Position numbers and translations under genes: made by a program
Assembly: GCA_030762895.1 (NCBI GenBank)
Contig: CM061062.1
Location: 235,587,379-235,651,378, forward strand
DNA from: Sophora flavescens
Taxonomy: Eukaryota > Streptophyta > Magnoliopsida > Fabales > Fabaceae
Direction: 5' to 3'
Length of the DNA: 64,000 bases
Notes under the pieces: generated by a model
Databases searched by the model: none
The model's input: the letters and a program-made list of their open reading frames with translations, nothing else
What the model was told of the DNA's origin: nothing
Shown: piece after piece, positions 43,808 to 55,769 of the stretch
Position numbering within the stretch: the first letter of the stretch is position 1
Layout: every line of letters starts with the position of its first letter

Positions 43808-46240
43808 CCCCAAGCTTATTCAATTGCTTGTCCTCAAGCAATCACTAAGGCCAGAAGATCAAACTAATCAAGGCATGGATAGTGAACCAAGAACCCGAGT
43901 AAATACTAATCCAGGTAATAGGCATTTCAAACAATTCATCAAGAGACAATCAGTTCAAGTCCAATTAGACGCTTAGGTTTCTTAGACTCATATTCTCACA
44001 GATTTGGGCACTCTTTCTCACCTGAAGCTCACCCCAAGCTTGTTCATTTACTTGGCTCTCTTTCTAACCTCACTCAAGTGTTAGGGAAATAAGACAATTC
44101 GCTCCATTTTCCTCAAGGAATGAATTCTACCATAGGCTTGACTATCAACCAATTCTCTACTTTATTAATGAAAACAATTAAGAATCAAGAGGTCTTTACT
44201 TCGGTTGTAACGGGGCCATGGGATTAATCGTTAGGTGGAGAAATCAAGAAAAGGAAATTTTCAAAAGGGCTAACAAAATATCAACATTGCAAAGCATGCA
44301 CCTTCTAAAATACCTTTTTGGGTTTTGATTTATTTTTCCACCTTTCTTTTCTTTCTTTTCATTTTATTTCTCATTTCTTTTTGTCATCCCTTTCTCTATA
44401 TATTTTTCTTTTTCTTTTGTTTTTCTTTTGCTTGGAGAAGGGGAGATTTTCAACTCAAGAGAAATATTTTTCTGATTCTTTTCATCCCAAACTTTCAACT
44501 ACCTTTTTACCCTTTTGTAATACTTTAGAAGGTATCCTACCAAGCATCATTCAACAATATATTTCAAGGTTTCAAGAAAAGTATTTTTATTCTTTCAGTC
44601 TCAAAATTGGGCAACTAAGGGGTAGCATTTAGTCATTCAAAGCTCAGAAGGCCAGAAAAATACCTAGTGCCTCAATCATTTTCAAAAATGTTTTTAAAAA
44701 CTTTTAAGCTTCAAAACGGTTTCAAGTCAAGTTCTAAAGAAATACAATCCAAGAGGAATAACACTCTAACACAAGAAATGGGGTAGATTTAGTGAGTACC
44801 CCTTTGGCTCAAAATCTCACATTTGTAGTTCAAAAATCAGTGAGAAACACAAGTCTATAGAACCATATGCTAATTATCAACTATCACAAATCATGTCACG
44901 CATTTTTATTTGCAGCCTTATCACAAGAATGAAAAAAAATTGGGTTCAACAATTCACTATCTCAATTTATTTGGCACTCAGTTTTCACAATTGGATGCAA
45001 AATCTAAGCAAGGGCAATCGATCATGTGATCATGCAAAGCTATCATGCAAAACTATATGAATGCAACATGCAAAATGCAAATGCAAAATACCCCTACCCC
45101 AAGCTTAAGAATTTACATTGTCCCCAATGTAAACAATCAAGTTGGAGAGAGGAGAAAAATGGAACGACTTACCGAGGCGGTGACGGGTGCTGGTTCACAT
45201 GCCTAGTCAGAATGAACTGCATGAAAATTGGGTCACGACCGTGATGGGTGCTGACTTTGCTTTTTCTTGTATTCTTCCTCTTCCTTCCTTCTTTCCCTGA
45301 AATCACTTGGCAATTTTATTAGTAAAAGAGAACTCTTGATCTTCTCAAATTATTCAAGAGTTAAAAATCAAAAACAAAAGGAAAAAGGAAAAGAAAAATT
45401 GGGTTGCCTCCCAATAAGCGCTTCTTTAACGTCACTATCTTGACATCCTAGGATCCTCCTCCCGGATCAAATGGCTTGTGGAGTGGAGATTGTAGCAGCA
45501 GTATGACTCTATCCACGGTTCCACCTAGCCAGTGTGTGAAAACACCATTGACCTCTTTAACTACAATAATTCACTCACTTCCTAGCGGGTCAAATGGCAT
45601 TTTCACCAGGAAGTTTGCCAGACAAGTGGAAGGGCCTAACTTACCATTGTCCACACATGCATGCAAGCCAACATATTTTTCTAATTAAGTAAAATTAGAT
45701 TGCTCAGCAAGCATGGTGGAGGGAATGCTTTCCAAATGCCCGGTCTTCTCACTTGTTCCTCCCCAAGGGTGCGTGAAAGGTAATTCCTCTTCTTGTTATT
45801 CGCTTACCACCACCACTTCGTCTTTAATTTGATCCATTCCCAAAGCCAAATTCTGTTCAAACTCTGCTTCACGTGGCTCTATGGGAATCATACATGGTGG
45901 TGGAGGTGGTAAATATGAACATAGGGTTTCCCATTCCTCCTTGGAGCAACTACATACAAGCCTAACCGTCACATAATCAATTTGTGCTGGGATATCAAAA
46001 TTTACCAATTCTGGGTAATCTTCCCAACACCAGTTGTCCTCCCAAGTGTGACTTGAGGCTTCCTCATCAGATGGATAATGATAGTTGTCCATGAATTCCA
46101 TCCACCTGGCACAACAAAACTCAAAACAAAAAGATCAAATATATACAGAAAAATGAAAAATGAAAAATGTCTAAATTAGTTTCCTGCTTTGTTACTAATG
46201 ATATTGGCAAAACCAATCCCGGGCAACGGCGCCAAAAACT
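43808..46240 (-). mobile_element. NA internal region 2 (no gag or pol)
   Basis: A near-identical twin of internal region 1: PBS at 46220-46236, ORF at 45796-46101, hairpin at 45399-45414, single TCACGACCGTGA dyad at 45231-45246, pre-PPT AGGA-loop hairpin and PPT near 43808-43840. Confidence 0.88.
45560..46101 (-). pseudogene. Gag-position ORF of NA, copy 2
   Basis: Starts MEFMDNYHYPSDEEASSHTW at 46101, as copy 1, but stops earlier (45796, after DEVVVVSE). The downstream DPGG-containing pieces survive past the stop. Confidence 0.72.
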
Positions 46241-46571
46241 TGTTGGACGAATCTGGGCAAGTATACCCAGTCGTGCAAGTAATACGGTGGTGAGACCGGT
46301 TATCGTATCCACGGGGATTGGATGTCAATTACCAATTCACAAACTCAGCAACTATCTAGACTAAACTAAAAATCAAGAGAAATCAAAACAGAAAAATAAA
46401 GCAACAAAAGCAATAAAATGTTTTGGGTCTTTTTGGGGACTTTTGACAAACACTTGGAGTGAAGAAAGGATATGATGGGACTAGACTTCACCAAACCTCT
46501 ACTTCATGCAATACCAGGACTAGATACCTCCCATTCATGCTTCAGATATTAAAATCAATCCACTAAATTAC
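46241..46571 (-). repeat. NA LTR (right copy, about 330 bp remain)
   Basis: Only the minus-strand 3' end of the LTR is kept. It breaks at CTAAATTAC and joins TCAAGCGTCC of the A2 protease; the LTR itself would read TTAAGCCCC, so the join shares a few bases. Confidence 0.88.
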
Positions 46572-47212
46572 TCAAGCGTCCTTATGGTATTTTGGAAGAT
46601 GTCCTGGTTAAAGTGGACAAGTTTATTTTCCCCGCGGATTTTGTGATACTAGACATAGAGGAGGATGCAGAAGTTCCACTTATATTAGGGAGACCTTTTC
46701 TAGCAACTGGTCGTGCTTTGATAGATGTACAAAAGGGCCAACTTCGACTCAGAGTGCAAGATGAAGAGGTCACTTTTAATGTATTTGACGCTATGCATCG
46801 CCTGAGTGATGAAGAGAATTGTTTCCGCATGGACCTTGTGGAAGTGGTGGCTAAAGAAACCTTTGCACAACGGCACCATCCCTCTACTCTTGAGAAGGTA
46901 ATTGTGAATTCTATTGAAAATCTTGATGAGGAAGAGTAGAAGGAAATAGAAGACTGTTTGTGTGATCTGGAAGCTCAACCCAAGCAACTTGCTGTCAACA
47001 CTAAGAAGGAAGAGCTCAAAAAGGATGAAGTCCAAGAGAAGCATGATTTAGAGCTTAAGCCTCTACCTCCCCACTTGAAGTATGTCTTTCTTGGGGAGAA
47101 TGATGAAGACCCTGTCATAGTGAGCAATTTATTGTCCAAATTGGAAGAGGAGAAACTTTTAAGGGTGCTTCGAGATCATAAAACAGCTATTGGATGGTCC
47201 ATATCAGATTAA
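46572..47212 (+). pseudogene. A2 protease 3' half and RT linker
   Basis: Resumes at KRPYGILEDVLVKVDKF-like coding, VPLILGRPFLATGRALIDVQ, then a TAG at 46937-46939 (GAG in B) and the linker ELKPLPPHLKYVFLGENDED to a TAA at 47210-47212 (TTG in A1 and B). Confidence 0.88.
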
Positions 47213-49591
47213 AAAGGTATTAGCCCCACGTTTTGCATGCACAAGATCATGATGGAGGCTGAATTTAAACCGGTGGTCCAACCGCAGAGGAGGCTCAATC
47301 CCACAATGAAAGAAGTGGTAAGGAAGGAGGTGCTGAAACTCCTTGAAGCTGGAATGATCTATCCGATTTCCGATAGTGCTTGGGTGAGTCCGGTACAAGT
47401 GGTTCCAAAGAAAGGTGGCATGACCGTCGTGCACAATGAGAAGAATGAGTTGATCCCAACTAGAACGGTCACCGGCTGGCGAATGTGTATAGATTACCGG
47501 AAGCTTAATCAAGCTACTATGAAGGATCACTTCCCACTTCCATTCATGGACCAGATGTTAGAGAGGTTGGCCGGGCAAGCTTAATACTATTTCTTGGATG
47601 GTTATTCAGGTTATAACCAAATTGCGATTAACCCGGAAGACCAAGAGAAAACTGCATTCACATGCCCTTTTGGAGTTTTCGCCTATCGGAAGATGCCTTT
47701 CGGACTTTGTAATGCGCATGCGACATTTCAAAGGTGCATGCTTTCCATTTTCTCTGATATGGTAGAAAAATACATTGAAGTTTTCATGGATGATTTTTCT
47801 GTTTTCGGTTCCTCTTATGATAATTGTTTGTCTAACCTTGCTGCTGTGTTAAAGAGGTGCACAAACACCAATTTAGTCTTAAATTGGGAGAAGTGTCATT
47901 TTATGGTGCAGGAAGGCATTGTGCTTGGGCACAAAATTTCAGCTAAGGGGATCGAAGTGGATAAATCCAAGATTGATGTGATTGAGAAACTGCCTCCATC
48001 AGTGAATGTCAAGGGTGTGAGGAGTTTCCTTGGGCATGCAGGCTTTTACTGGTGGTTCATCAAGGACTTCTCAAAGATAGCCAAGCCGTTGTGGGGCCTT
48101 TTGAACAAGGACACACCATTTATGTTTGATTCTGCTTGTCTTACCTCTTTTCAGGAGTTTGACTTAGTCATCAAAGACAAAAAGGGCAGCGAGAATGTGG
48201 TGGCTGACCACTTGTCCCGGTTGGTGAATGAAGAGGTGGCTGCAAAAGAGAAGGACATTCGAGATGAGTTCCCGGATGAAGCTTTACTACTGGTGCATGA
48301 AATACCATGGTTTGCCGACATGGCAAATTTCAAGGAAGCCAATATTGTTCCAGAGCACCTCACTTGGCAACAAAAGAAGAAATTCTTCTGGGATGCCAAC
48401 CATTTCATGTGGGATGACCCATTTCTGTTCAAGGTTGGACCGGATGGCTTATGGAGAAGGTGTGTCAGTCAAGAGGAAGTAAGGAAAATTTTGTGGCATT
48501 GCCATAACTCTCCATATGGTGGACATTACAATGGGGATAGGACCGCCGCAAAGGTCCTCCAATCTGGGCTCTTTTGGCCCTCAATCTTCAAGGACTCTTT
48601 CAATCATATGAAGAGTTGTGACAAGTGCCAAAGGATCGGGAACATTTCAAAAAGGGATGAGATGCCACTGCAGAACATATTGGAGGTTGAGGTATTTGAT
48701 TGCTGGGGCATAGACTTTATGGGTCCATTTCCACCTTCATTCTCCAATCAATATATCTTGGTGGCGGTGGACTATGTTTCCAAATGGGTGGAGGCCATTG
48801 CAACACAAAGGAATGATGCCCAAACAGTGATTAAATTCATCAAGAAGAACATCTTTGCCCGGTTCGGTGTCCCAAGGGTCCTTATAAGTGATGGGGGATC
48901 TCACTTTTGCAACTCACAACTGAGAAATTTGTTGAACAAATATGATGTGAGTCATAAGGTGGCATCCCCATATCATCCGCAAACAAACGGGCAAGCGGAG
49001 GTCTCCAACCGGGAGATTAAGAAAATTCTGGAAAAGACTGTGGCCGTTTCAAGAAGAGATTGGGCAAGGAAGCTTGACGATGCCTTGTGGGCTTACCGGA
49101 CTGCACTGAAAAATTCTGTGGGGTTATCTCCATTTCAGATGGTCTATGGGAAGGCATGTCATCTACCCGTAGAGTTGGAGCATCGAGCTTTTTGGGCATT
49201 GAAGTTCTTGAATTTTGATGCAACTCTGGCGGGTGAGAAAAGAGTGAATCAGCTGCATGAGTTAGAAGAGATGCGCCTTAATGCATATGAGAATGCAGCT
49301 ATTTACAAGAAGAAAGTCAAGACCTACCATGACAAGAAGATCGTCATGAAAACATTTCAGCCAGGACAACAAGTTTTATTATTCAATTCCCGGCTGAGAT
49401 TGTTTCCGAGCAAGTTGAAGTCCAAATGGTCGGGACCGTTCATTGTCAAAGAAATCTCGCCTCATGGAGCTGTGGAAGTGGAGGATCCTACTTCAAAAAG
49501 GACCTTCAAAGTCAATGGCCAAAGACTCAAAGCCTACTTGGGTGGTGACATCGAGAGACTACTCTCAGCTGTGCGCCTTCATGACCCTTGA
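47213..49591 (+). pseudogene. A2 reverse transcriptase-integrase, RNase H absent, one stop
   Basis: RT begins near MHKIMMEAEFKPVVQPQRRL (47237); a TAA at 47582-47584 replaces the Tyr of GQAYYCF, a change shared with B. From 47594 a 665-codon frame runs to the end of integrase: FMDDFSVFGSS, FLGHAGFYWWFIKDFS, SFQ joined to EFDLVIKDKKGSE (no RNase H), zinc finger HNSPYGGHYNGDRTAAK with CDKCQRIGN, WGIDFMGPF, ISDGGSHF, NGQAEVSNREIK, and the tail ending RLLSAVRLHDP. This is the best-preserved integrase in the window. Confidence 0.93.
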
Positions 49592-49599
49592 GGTCATCT

Positions 49600-49655
49600 A
49601 CCCGTCAAGCTAGTGACGTTAAAAAAGCGCTTATTGGGAGGCAACCCAAGTTTTC
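49600..49655 (+). other. Conserved post-integrase motif with AGGCAA-loop hairpin (A2)
   Basis: CTAGTGACGTTAAAAAAGCG followed by TTGGG-AGGCAA-CCCAA at 49634-49649, as in A1. Confidence 0.75.
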
Positions 49656-49806
49656 TTTTCATTTTACTTTTGTTTTTGATTTTTCCCTCTTGAATAATTT
49701 GAGAAGATCAAGAGGAAAAAGATCATAAATTAATAGTTTGATTAATTGTTTTCAGGGTAAGGAGGAATGAGAAGCAAAAAGGGCAGAGGCAACAAAGTCA
49801 GCAACC

Positions 49807-50014
49807 ATCACGCCCAGTCCGTGACACTGATCAAGGCCGTGATGAGCCAGAATTGAAGATCAGGCCGTGATCCCCATCACGGGCATGATGGGAGGACCCT
49901 GAAGACCAGAGAGCATCATGGCCTAGCCGTGATGGAGGTCACGGCCGTGACAGGGTACCCCTCTGGACCATAATGCATCACGGCCTGCCCGTGATAAGCA
50001 TCACGACCGTGACC
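49807..50014. repeat. Dyad cassette, 3' internal copy (A2)
   Basis: Four paired TCACGGCCTAGCCGTGA / TCACGGCCGTGA-type units, slightly diverged from each other, with the palindrome type of the adjacent LTR (51692-52014). Confidence 0.88.
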
Positions 50015-51460
50015 CAAAAATTTCATGCAATCCCAACAAGTTTCTGACTAGAATGTGAGCCAGCACCCGCTACCTCCTCGGTAAGTCGTTCCAATTTTTC
50101 TTTCCTCTCTCCGACTTGATTGTTTACATTGGGGACAATGTAAATTTTTAAGCTTGGGGTAGGGGTGTTTTGAATTTGCATTTTGTATGTTGCATTCATA
50201 TAGGTATAGGTTTGCATGATCACATGATTCGATTGTCCCTTGTTTAGATGTTGCATCCGATTGTGAAAACTAAGTGCCAAATAACTTGAGATAGTGAATT
50301 CTTGAACCCAATTTGTTATTCTTGTGATAAGGCTACAAATAATTTTTTTTTCTTGAGATTATCTGTGATAGTTAATAATTAGCATGTGGTTCCATAGACT
50401 TGTGTTTCTCAGTGATTTTTGAACTACTAAAATGTGAGATTTTGAGCCAAAAAGGGGTACTCATTAAATCTACCCCACTCTTTGTGATAGAGTGTTATTC
50501 CTCTCGGATTGTTTTCTCTAGAACTTTACTTGAAACCGTTTTGAAGCTTAAAATTTTTTGAAAATGATTGAGACACTAGGTATTTTTCCGGCCTTCTGAG
50601 ATTTGAATGACTAAATGCTACCCCTTAGTTGCCCAATTTTGAGCCTACATGAATAAATACTTTTCTTGGTACCTTGAAATATGTGGATAAATGATTCTTG
50701 ATAGGATACCTTCTAAAGTATTACAAAAAGGGTTAAAAGGTAGTTGAAAAAAGTCGGGGATGAAAGAATCAGAGAAATATTTCTCTTGAGTTGAAAAATC
50801 TCCCCTTCTCCAAAAAAATAAAAAAAAATAAAAAAAAATAAAAAAAATAAAAGGAAGAAATATAAATAGAGAAGGGGATGACAAAAAGAAAAGTGAGAAA
50901 TAAAAGAAAAAGAAAGAAAGAAAGGTGGAAAAGTGAATCGAAACCCAAAAGGGTATTTTAGAAGGTGTCATGATTTGCAATGCTTGATGTTTTCTTTAGC
51001 CATTTTGAAATGTCCTTTTCTTGATTTCCCCACCTAACGATAAATCCCATGGCCCCGTTATAACCAAAGCAAAAGACCTCTTGATTCTTAATTGTTTTCA
51101 TTAATAAAGTAGAGATTTGGTTGATAGTCAAGCCTATGGTAGAATTCGTTCCTTGAGGAAAATGGAGCGAATTGTCATATATACTTGAACACTTGAGTGA
51201 GGCGAGAAAGAGAGCCAAGCAAATAAACAAGCTTGGGGTGAGTTTCAGGTGAGAAAGAGTTCCCTAATCAGTGAGAATATGAGTCTAAGAAACCTAAGCT
51301 TCTAATTGGACTTGATATTGACTGTCTCTTGCTGAATTATTTGAAATGCCTGTTACTTGGATTGTTTACTCGGGTTCTTAGTTCACTATCCACGCTTTGA
51401 TTATCTATCTCTTCTGGCCTTAGTGATTGCTTGAGGACAAGCAATTGAATAAGCTTGGGG
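50015..51460 (+). other. A2 non-coding 3' region, pre-PPT hairpin and PPT
   Basis: No coding sequence. A-rich tracts lie near 50815-50870. A 7-bp hairpin TTGCTTG-AGGA-CAAGCAA (51427-51444) precedes the PPT AAGCTTGGGG (51451-51460), which primes plus-strand DNA synthesis and directly abuts the LTR. Confidence 0.75.
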
Positions 51461-52894
51461 TGATTTGATAGTGTGATTTTGCATCATATTTCTTGTACAT
51501 TTTTGCATGCATTTTCATATAGTTTAGGCATGATTAGTTTGATTTTTATTAGTTTTTATCTTGGAACGGGTGAGGCGGTTTCTTGGTGTTGTTTTGCAGG
51601 AATGTAAGGAAAAATGCTCAAGATTATCCATGATGGAACTTGGATGAAGACAGAGCTTGAAAAGTGAAGAAAATGACCCCAAGCAGAGTCCATCACAGCC
51701 TAGCCGTGATGACCATCACGGCCGTGATCGAGTAATAATTGAGAAGAAAGACGGCAAAAGTCAGAAGCTGTCACGGCCTAGCCGTGATCCCTATCACGGC
51801 CGTGACAGGATAATTGAGTCAGAACCCTCCTAGGAAGAATCTGTCACGGCCTAGCCGTGATACCTATCACGGCCGTGACAGACCAATTGGTGGAAACAGA
51901 AGAGATCACGGCCTAGCCGTGACGAGTGTCACGGCCGTGACAAACATATTTTGAAAGCGCGCCCAAGGCAGAAAGCGTCACGGCCTGGCCGTGATGGCCA
52001 TCACGGCCGTGACGCGAATCCTGATTTATAAAAAGGCACATGCAGAACAGAAGGAACCAGTTTTGAAACCCTCAAACACTCTCTCTGAACCAAGGGCAGC
52101 TGCACAAGGATTCCATGGAGCTTCTTCTCCTCTTCATCTATATTTCTTTGGTTTTGGCTATGATCATGAGTAGCTAAACCCCCATTGTTGGGGTTAGGTG
52201 TAGCTATTTCTGAATTCTCCATGTATCTGATTTGATCTTGTAATACAGTTTTTTACTTCTTTATGAGTGATTGATTTCTATGCTTAATGCTGGTTGTGGC
52301 TAGCACCCCCATGACTTGATTAGTGTTTTGATATGCAATTGGAAAATTTGTATTAGAACCGGAATTGAAATTAATCACCTAGTAACCCTTGCGTCTAAGA
52401 ATAGAGTTTGGTTCACTAGTAATCGCGTAATCCCTAATCTTAATGCAAATTCATTAATCTATGCCACCTAAGGAATTAGGGTCTATTAGTGGATTTAGGC
52501 TCTTGTCATCCGAGGAATCGGGGCTTGAGTAATCCAGTGGATTGATTGTGATAGTTGAAGTAGAAATTGTTTATTAGTCAATTCATTGCATGGGGATGAA
52601 GTTTAGTGAACCTAATCCCAGCATCGTTCATATATTTGAAGAATCCTTTTAACTGCCCCCCAAGTGTTCGACAAAAACCCAAAAAGAACTTTTCTCTTTA
52701 TTTTGTTTATTTTAGGTTTAAAACTTATTTGGGCTTGGTATTTACTATCAAGCTCCCTTCAATCCAAATATCCTCTTATATAGTAATTGATTTGGTACGT
52801 GCTAGTACTTGTCACAGTCCTCATGGGAACGATAAATGGTCTCACCACCGTATTACTTGCACGACTGGGTATACTTGCCCAGATTCGTCCAACA
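51461..52894 (+). repeat. Intact Athila-lineage LTR shared by A2 and B
   Basis: TGATTTGATAG...GTCCAACA, 1434 bp, with a PPT on its left and a PBS on its right, so it is at once the 3' LTR of A2 and the 5' LTR of B. The dyad cassette (51692-52014) is followed 12 bp later by the TATA box TTATAAAAAGG (about 52026-52036); a start near 52060 is inferred. Confidence 0.93.
51692..52014. repeat. Dyad cassette with TCACGGCCGTGA motif (five double-palindrome units)
   Basis: Units start at 51692, 51770, 51842, 51904 and 51976 (spacing 62-78 bp). Each is 39 bp: TCACGGC-CTA-GCCGTGA, a short spacer, then the perfect 12-bp palindrome TCACGGCCGTGA. Sequence between units is unrelated. Confidence 0.95.
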
Positions 52895-52900
52895 AGTTTT

Positions 52901-52917
52901 TGGCGCCGTTGCCGGGG
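52901..52917 (+). other. Primer binding site, tRNA-Asp type (B)
   Basis: TGGCGCCGTTGCCGGGG, 6 bp after the LTR end; an exact Athila-type site. Confidence 0.93.
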
Positions 52918-53094
52918 ACTGTGTTTCAATATTAGCATACCCATTTCGGTTACTAATTTAAGCAAAAAAAAATTATGTTGTAATCTGTTTGCTGTAATAT
53001 TTTTCTGTTTTGTTTTGCTGTCAATTTTCTGGTGTGTTTACTGTTGTGTGCTGACATTTACTGCTAACACTCTTGTTTGCTAGACTGTTTGTGT

Positions 53095-54603
53095 ATGCGA
53101 GGTACTATCCCAGTTGACCAACTCCTCTACGATCCTGAAATAGAAAGAACAGGTAGGGGAAATCGGAGGCAAGCAAGACAGCAGAAACTGTTAGAACAAC
53201 AAGAAGAAGAACAAGAGACTTCCACCTCTCAAGTTCATCAAGAAGAACTCAGAATGGCAGGCAATGGTGAAGGTGCTCCACCACGGAGGACACTTGGTGA
53301 CTATGCCAATACAAATGTCAATCGGCATGTCACTAGCATAGTGAGGTCTCCAGTAAACTGCGCAAACTTTGAAATCAAGCCAGCTCTCATCAGTATGGTT
53401 TCACAAAATCAATTTGTCGGGTTGGAGAAAGAAGATCCTAATAGTCATGTCTCCAACTTCCTGGAGTTGTGTGATACGAGTAAGCAGAATGGTGTTTCCG
53501 ATGATACACTTCGCCTAAGGTTGTTTCCTTTCTCATTAAGAGATAGAGCTAAGTCTTGGCTCCGATCTCAACCAAGTGGGAGCTTCACTACATGGGATGA
53601 CTTAGAGGCAAAATTTATGGCAAGATTATTCCCCACCTCAAGATTTGTGAAGACAAGGGGTGATATCATAAGCTTTGCTCAACAAGAGGGTGAGACTCTT
53701 CATGACACATGGGAAAGGTTCAAAGACTTACTCCGAAGATGCCCAAATCATGGGTTTGACGATCATACCCAAATGCAAACATGTTGTAATGGATTGAGAC
53801 CGTCAACCAGGTATATGTTGGATGCCTCAGCTGAAGGGTCCATGAACACAAAGACAGCGGAGGAAGCACTGATTTTGATAGAGGCTATGGCATCTAATGA
53901 CTATTTGATGCATCGTGATCGGGGTCCCACATCAAGAAGGGGAGTGTTGGAGTTAGATTCATAAACTGCACTGTTGGCTCAGAATAAGCTCATGACACAA
54001 CAACTGGAGTCCATTACCAAGCAACTAGCGCAACTCCCACAACAACTCCAAACTGTTCAAGGGACAACCATGCCACCTCAACAGGTAATGAGATGTGATT
54101 TCTGTGGAGGAGATCATGATAATGGAAATTGTGAGGCTCCACCTAGTTCCCATGAGGAAGCTAATTATATGGGGAAATACGGGCAGCAAGGCAACAACCA
54201 ATACTCCAACAATTACAACCAAGGGTGGAGGAATCAATCGAGTTTTGGTTGGGAACAAGATGCCGGACAAGCAAGCAAGCCCCTTCCTACACAACCGCCT
54301 CAAGACCGGACTTCTATCTTGGAGAACACCCTCAATCAGTTCATGCAAATGTCCATGTCAAACCAGAAAAACACCGATGCTTCTAGAAAGAACTTGGAGG
54401 TTCAAGTTGGACAGATTGCAAAGCAACTAGCAGAGCAATCTAGCGGCAGTTTTTCAGGTAATACTCAAACTAATCCTAAGGAGCATTATAAGGCTATTGT
54501 TTTGAGGAGTGGTAAAAGCCTTGAGGAAGATAGTGGAGAGCCTTTGTTGAAAAATCAGAGAGTTGATGAAAAACAAAGGTGGTTGCTGAAAAATCTGATT
54601 TGA
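53095..54603 (+). pseudogene. B Gag (one early stop)
   Basis: ATG at 53095 (MRGTIPVDQLLYDPEIERT). The capsid core is intact to a TAA at 53962-53964 (CAA in A1). Beyond it the same frame carries an unaltered zinc knuckle, CDFCGGDHDNGNC, and ends LLKNLI at 54601-54603. It is the best gag copy of the A/B family: only one substitution separates it from a full frame. Confidence 0.92.
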
Positions 54604-55754
54604 ATAAAGAAAAAGGCAAAGAGGTTGTCTTAGAGGGGGAATAAAAAGAAAGTGAAAAAGACAAGAGGGAGAAGCTAGTGGATGAGAATTCAATTTTGAG
54701 GAGGACTAAAAGTCAGATTTTGAAAGATGGAGACAAGCCTCAAGAGATCCCCTCTTATGTGAAGTTGCCGTATTCTCATTTGAGCAAGAAAAAGGAGAAG
54801 GAAGAATAGTTTGCCAAGTTTCTTGACATCTTCAAGAGGTTACAGATTAACATACCCTTTGCTGAAGAACTAGAGAAGATGCCCACTTATGCAATGTTCA
54901 TGAAGGAGTTGCTCACGAAGAAAAGAAAATTCAAGGAAGGTGAGACTGTTGCCTTGACAGAGGAGTGTAGTGCGATACTTCAGAGGAAGCTACCTCCAAA
55001 GCTTAAAGATCCTGGTAGTTTTACAATTCCTTGCACTATTGGAAGTGTTGCTATTGGGAAGGCCTTATGTGACTTGGGAGCGAGTATCAATTTGATGCCA
55101 CTTTCAATTTTGAACAAGCTTGGAGGTGGTGAGGTGAAACCAACAAGGATGGAGTTTCAACTAGCTGATAGATCAATCAAGCGTCCTTATGGTATTTTGG
55201 AAGATGTCTTGGTTAAAGTGGACAAGTTTATTTTCCCAGCGGATTTTGTGATACTAGACATGGAGGAGGATGCAGAAGTTCCACTTATATTGGGGAGACC
55301 TTTTCTAGGAACTGGTCATGCTTTGATAGATGTACAAAAGGGCCAACTTCGACTCAGAGTGCAAGATGAAGAGGTAACTTTTAATGTATTTGATGCTATG
55401 CATCTCCCGAGTGATGAAGAGAATTGTTTCCGCATGGACCTTGTGGAAGTGGTGGCTAAACAAGCCTTTGCACAGCGGCACCATCCCTCTACTCTTGAGA
55501 AGGTAATTGTGAATTCTATTGAAAATCTTGATGAGGAAGAGGAGAAGGAAATAGAAGACTGTTTGTGTGATCTGGAAGCTCAACCCAAGCAACTTGTTGT
55601 CAACACTAAGAAGGAAGAGCTCAAAAAGGATGAAGTCCAAGAGAAGCTCGAGTTAGAGCTTAAGCCTCTACCTCCCCACTTGAAGTATGTCTTTCTTGGG
55701 GAGAATGATGAAGACCCTATCATAGTGAGCAATTTATTGTCCAAATTGGAATAG
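54575..55754 (+). pseudogene. B aspartic protease and RT linker
   Basis: The frame after Gag has two early stops in the linker (TAA near 54641, TAG near 54807), then is open from 54879: LPPKLKDPGSFTIPC, KALCDLGASINLMPLS (catalytic Asp and DLGAS kept), VPLILGRPFLGTGHALIDVQ, and the linker to a TAG at 55752-55754 (GAG in A2). Confidence 0.9.
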
Positions 55755-55769
55755 GAGAAACTTTTAAAG

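Larger units (their letters stand above)
38452..46571 (-). mobile_element. NA composite: LTR-internal-LTR-internal-partial LTR, nested in A2
   Basis: On the minus strand: partial LTR (46571-46241), PBS, internal 2 (46240-43808), LTR (43807-42356), PBS, internal 1 (42355-39922), LTR (39921-38452). The two internals are 2.43 kb each and nearly identical. Every LTR-internal border has a tRNA-Asp-type PBS on one side and a PPT (AAGCTTGGGG) on the other. The left edge is a whole LTR end (TGTTGACGAATC, one G lost); the right edge is cut inside an LTR. Removing the block rejoins the A2 protease. Confidence 0.9.

Noticed and set aside
51692..52014. CRISPR-like array of regularly spaced palindromes
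   Set aside because: Plant LTR context, imperfect repeats, variable unit spacing (62-78 bp), and no cas genes; it is a promoter-proximal LTR array.
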